Below are positions 14,625 through 16,551 of a DNA stretch of 16,551 nt, one piece after another; position 1 is the stretch's first letter, and each line of letters begins with the position of its first letter. The stretch is taken from the NCBI RefSeq assembly GCF_937858865.1, contig NZ_CALLYO010000555.1:1-16551 (forward strand), read 5' to 3'. The DNA is from an uncultured Amaricoccus sp. GTDB lineage: Bacteria > Pseudomonadota > Alphaproteobacteria > Rhodobacterales > Rhodobacteraceae. The notes below the pieces were generated by a model. The model did not search any database, had not been told where the DNA came from, and was given only the letters and a program-made list of their open reading frames with translations. Made by a program: the position numbers and the translations under genes.

Positions 14625-15401
14625 ATGCTGATCGGCAAGGCGGGGGCCGCCAGGACCTCGATCAGCACGGCGGACGCGGCGAGCCTGACGGTCCGGGGGC
14701 GGGACCTCTGCGGCGACCTGATGGGACGGCTGAGCTTCACCGAATACTTCCACCTCCTCGTCACCGGGCGCGAGCCGACCGGGACGCAGCGCTTCTTCCT
14801 CGACCTCCTCCTCGTCGCCATCGCCGAGCATGGCCTCGTGCCGACGAACCAGGCGGCGCGGATGACCTATGCCGCCGATCCCGCCGCGCTGCAGGCGGCG
14901 GTGGCGGCCGGGATCCTCGGCTGCGGGTCGGTGGTGCTCGGGACGACCGAGGCCTGCGGCAAGTTCCTGATCCAGACGCGGGCGCGGACCGCCGGCGGGG
15001 CCGACCTCGAGAGCCTGGTGACGGAGATCCGCGACGCGGGCGGCAGGGTGCCGGGCTTCGGCCACCCGCTGCACAAGCCCGTCGACCCGCGGGCGCAGCG
15101 GATCATGGCGCTGGCCGAGGAGCGCGGCGCCGCGGGCCCGCACCTGGCGCTGGCGCGCCACGCCGAGGCGGTGGTCCCGCGGGTCTGGGGCAAGCCACTG
15201 CCGATGAACGTCTCGATGCCGATCGCGGCGGTCCTGCTCGACCTCGACTTCCCGCCGGCGATCCTGAAGGGCATCCCGATCCTGGCCCGCACCGCCTCGC
15301 TGCTCGCGCATCTCGCCGAGGAGAGCGAGCGGCCGATCGGCTTCCTGATGGCCGCGGCGGCCGAGGAGGCGATCGGCTACGATCCCGCTCCGGATGCGTG
15401 A
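14625..15401 (+). CDS. Small citrate-synthase-fold protein (annotated-type 'citryl-CoA lyase'), lacking the catalytic Asp
   Basis: The 258-residue protein covers only the core and small domain of the citrate synthase fold. Recognisable are EHGLVPTNQAARM (His69, aligning with the first active-site histidine) and GFGHPLHKPVDPRA (His147, the GxGHxxxxxxDPR motif that binds oxaloacetate in citrate synthases). A C-terminal stretch (194-232) aligns without gaps to the canonical NVDFYSG...P...GRVAGWxAH block. In it Arg222 is kept, but the catalytic Asp of NVD is Ser197. It therefore probably does not do standard citrate synthesis. Short homologues are usually labelled citryl-CoA lyase without proof. 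The start has a strong ribosome-binding site and its own promoter. Eight bases overlap the next gene, a CoA ligase, suggesting a shared acyl-CoA substrate. Confidence 0.8.
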   Translation: MLIGKAGAARTSISTADAASLTVRGRDLCGDLMGRLSFTEYFHLLVTGREPTGTQRFFLDLLLVAIAEHGLVPTNQAARMTYAADPAALQAAVAAGILGCGSVVLGTTEACGKFLIQTRARTAGGADLESLVTEIRDAGGRVPGFGHPLHKPVDPRAQRIMALAEERGAAGPHLALARHAEAVVPRVWGKPLPMNVSMPIAAVLLDLDFPPAILKGIPILARTASLLAHLAEESERPIGFLMAAAAEEAIGYDPAPDA

Positions 15402-16551
15402 CCCGGCCGCCGAGACGCTGCCCTGGGAGGCGCAACCCGCCGCCGACGACGCCGCCTACCGCACGCAGATCGCCTATCTCCTCGATCACTCCCCCTTCTT
15501 CCGCGCCCGTCTGCAGGCGGCGGGCTTCCCGGATGCACAAAGCGTCGGCAGCCTCGCGGCGATCGCCGCGCTCCCGCTGACCACCAAGGACGACCTCCGC
15601 GCCAGCCGCACCGCCGAGCGGCCAATCGGGGCGCACCTGGCCGCGCCGCTGTCCGAGGTCGTGCGGATCTACTCGACGAGCGGCACCACAGGCGCGCCGA
15701 GCTACATCCCGCTGACCGCCGGCGATCTCGCCATCTGGATCGCGATCTCCGCGCGCTCCTACGGCGCGTCCGGCGTGCGGGCCGGCGACCGGCTCGTCTC
15801 GACCTACGGCGCGGGTCCCTTCGTCGCCGGGGCGGCGCTCGATGCCTTCGCCGCGCTCGGCCTCTGCCACATCCCGGTCGGCCCGGGAAACAGCGAGCGG
15901 CTGCTCGCCGCCGTGCAGGCGCTCGCCCCGCAGGCCGTCGCCCTCACCCCCTCCTACGCGCTCCACCTCGCCGAGACCGCCGCCGCGCGCGGCATCGACC
16001 TCGCCCGCTCGAGCGTCGCGCGGCTCCTCGTCGCCGGCGAGCCGGGCGGCGGCGAGCCGGAGCTCCGCGCCCGGCTCGAGGGGGCCTGGGGCGCGCGGGT
16101 GACCGAGGCGATGGGCATCGGCGACGTCGCCGTCTCGCTCTGGGGCGAGTGCGAGGCGCGCGCCGGCATGCATTTCTCCGGCCGCGGCTTCATCCACCCC
16201 GAGCTGATCGAGCCGCAGACCGGGATGCCGCTGGCCTGGGAGGAGGGCGCCGAGGGCGAGCTCGTCTATACCCACCTGCACCACCGGGCGGCGCCGCTGC
16301 TGCGCTTCCGCAGCCGCGACCACGTGCGCGTGAGCGCGGGCGCCTGCCCCTGCGGCCGGACGAGCCCGCGGGTGCGCTGCATCGGGCGGACCGACGACAT
16401 GCTGATCCTGCGCGGGGTCAACCTCTTCCCGACGGCGGTGCGCGAGGTGGTGGCAGGCTTCGCGCCGGCGGTGAGCGGGGTCGTCGCGCTGCGCCCGCGC
16501 CGGCGCGGGGTGCGGCAGAATCCGCCGTTGCCGGTGGCGGTCGAGCTCGCC
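15394..16551 (+). CDS. Phenylacetate-CoA ligase-like (PaaK family) acyl-CoA ligase, 3' end outside window
   Basis: The 386 visible residues form an ANL-superfamily adenylating enzyme of the PaaK type. Features are an ATP-binding loop, STSGTTGAPSYIPLT (from residue 94), VAGEPGGGEPELR (PaaK-like), a core motif EAMGIGD (238-244), the cysteine-bearing CPCGRTSPR and the hinge region GRTDDMLILRGVNLFPTAV (from 331). Such enzymes activate a carboxylic acid with ATP, then transfer it to CoA. In the core motif Met replaces the usual Tyr and Asp replaces Glu, so the substrate is unlikely to be phenylacetate itself. The ATG overlaps the preceding gene by eight bases and lacks a ribosome-binding site, indicating translational coupling. 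The frame is open to the last base; by family length some 20-60 residues are missing. Confidence 0.87.
   Translation, partial: MRDPAAETLPWEAQPAADDAAYRTQIAYLLDHSPFFRARLQAAGFPDAQSVGSLAAIAALPLTTKDDLRASRTAERPIGAHLAAPLSEVVRIYSTSGTTGAPSYIPLTAGDLAIWIAISARSYGASGVRAGDRLVSTYGAGPFVAGAALDAFAALGLCHIPVGPGNSERLLAAVQALAPQAVALTPSYALHLAETAAARGIDLARSSVARLLVAGEPGGGEPELRARLEGAWGARVTEAMGIGDVAVSLWGECEARAGMHFSGRGFIHPELIEPQTGMPLAWEEGAEGELVYTHLHHRAAPLLRFRSRDHVRVSAGACPCGRTSPRVRCIGRTDDMLILRGVNLFPTAVREVVAGFAPAVSGVVALRPRRRGVRQNPPLPVAVELA

Noticed and set aside
12963..15311. Minus-strand open frame of 782 codons
   Set aside because: It runs antisense through the ATPase, permease, intergenic region and citrate-synthase-like gene, and is low-complexity with Arg, His, Asp and Glu; the plus-strand genes explain the region fully.
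15103..16323. Minus-strand open frame of 406 codons
   Set aside because: Opposite the PaaK-like ligase, whose frame stays open to the window end and carries clear family motifs.

Overview
The window is a GC-rich chromosomal segment of an alphaproteobacterium. A Rhodobacterales-like organism fits best, judged from gene content rather than from any database search. Pointers are a methylsuccinyl-CoA dehydrogenase (ethylmalonyl-CoA pathway), an ATP-type PEP carboxykinase beside the short alphaproteobacterial HprK, the hprK-rapZ-EIIA-HPr (PTS-Ntr) cluster, and a DUF2852 protein. Nineteen protein genes are supported, two of them cut by the window edges. I saw no rRNA, tRNA, CRISPR array, insertion sequence or phage gene.

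Layout. 2-391: 3' end of recO. 354-1600 (minus): two overlapping membrane-protein genes, one a 7-helix protein of unknown function and one ABA4-like (DUF4281). They are divergent from a TetR gene (1684-2298), and the shared 83-bp gap carries three related palindromic operators. 2295-3989 (minus): mcd, whose stop codon interlocks with that of tetR. 4175-4951: TSUP permease. 5035-6108: GAF-GGDEF diguanylate cyclase. 6143-7759 (minus): pckA. 8031-10768: hprK, rapZ, EIIA-Man-type protein, HPr and a second TetR of the same subfamily, all close or overlapping. 10867-11241: DUF2852 membrane protein behind a perfect AT-rich palindrome. 11373-14363: sugar ABC transporter, with the binding protein (minus) divergent from the ATPase and permease (plus). 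14625-16551: a citrate-synthase-fold protein overlapping a PaaK-like CoA ligase that runs off the window.

How the parts fit. PckA (oxaloacetate to PEP), Mcd (C2 assimilation), the sugar ABC transporter and the PTS-Ntr phosphorelay all belong to central carbon flow and its sensing. In many alphaproteobacteria pckA is divergent from chvI-chvG-hprK; here no ChvI/ChvG genes lie between pckA and hprK. The two TetR regulators each sit beside a membrane-protein gene preceded by a clear palindrome, so both look like local sensor-membrane modules.

The least explained unit is the last one. The small citrate-synthase-like enzyme has Ser where the family's catalytic Asp should be, and it is translationally overlapped by a phenylacetate-CoA-ligase-like enzyme. 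This suggests an acyl-CoA activation and C-C cleavage or condensation route whose substrate cannot be read from the sequence.
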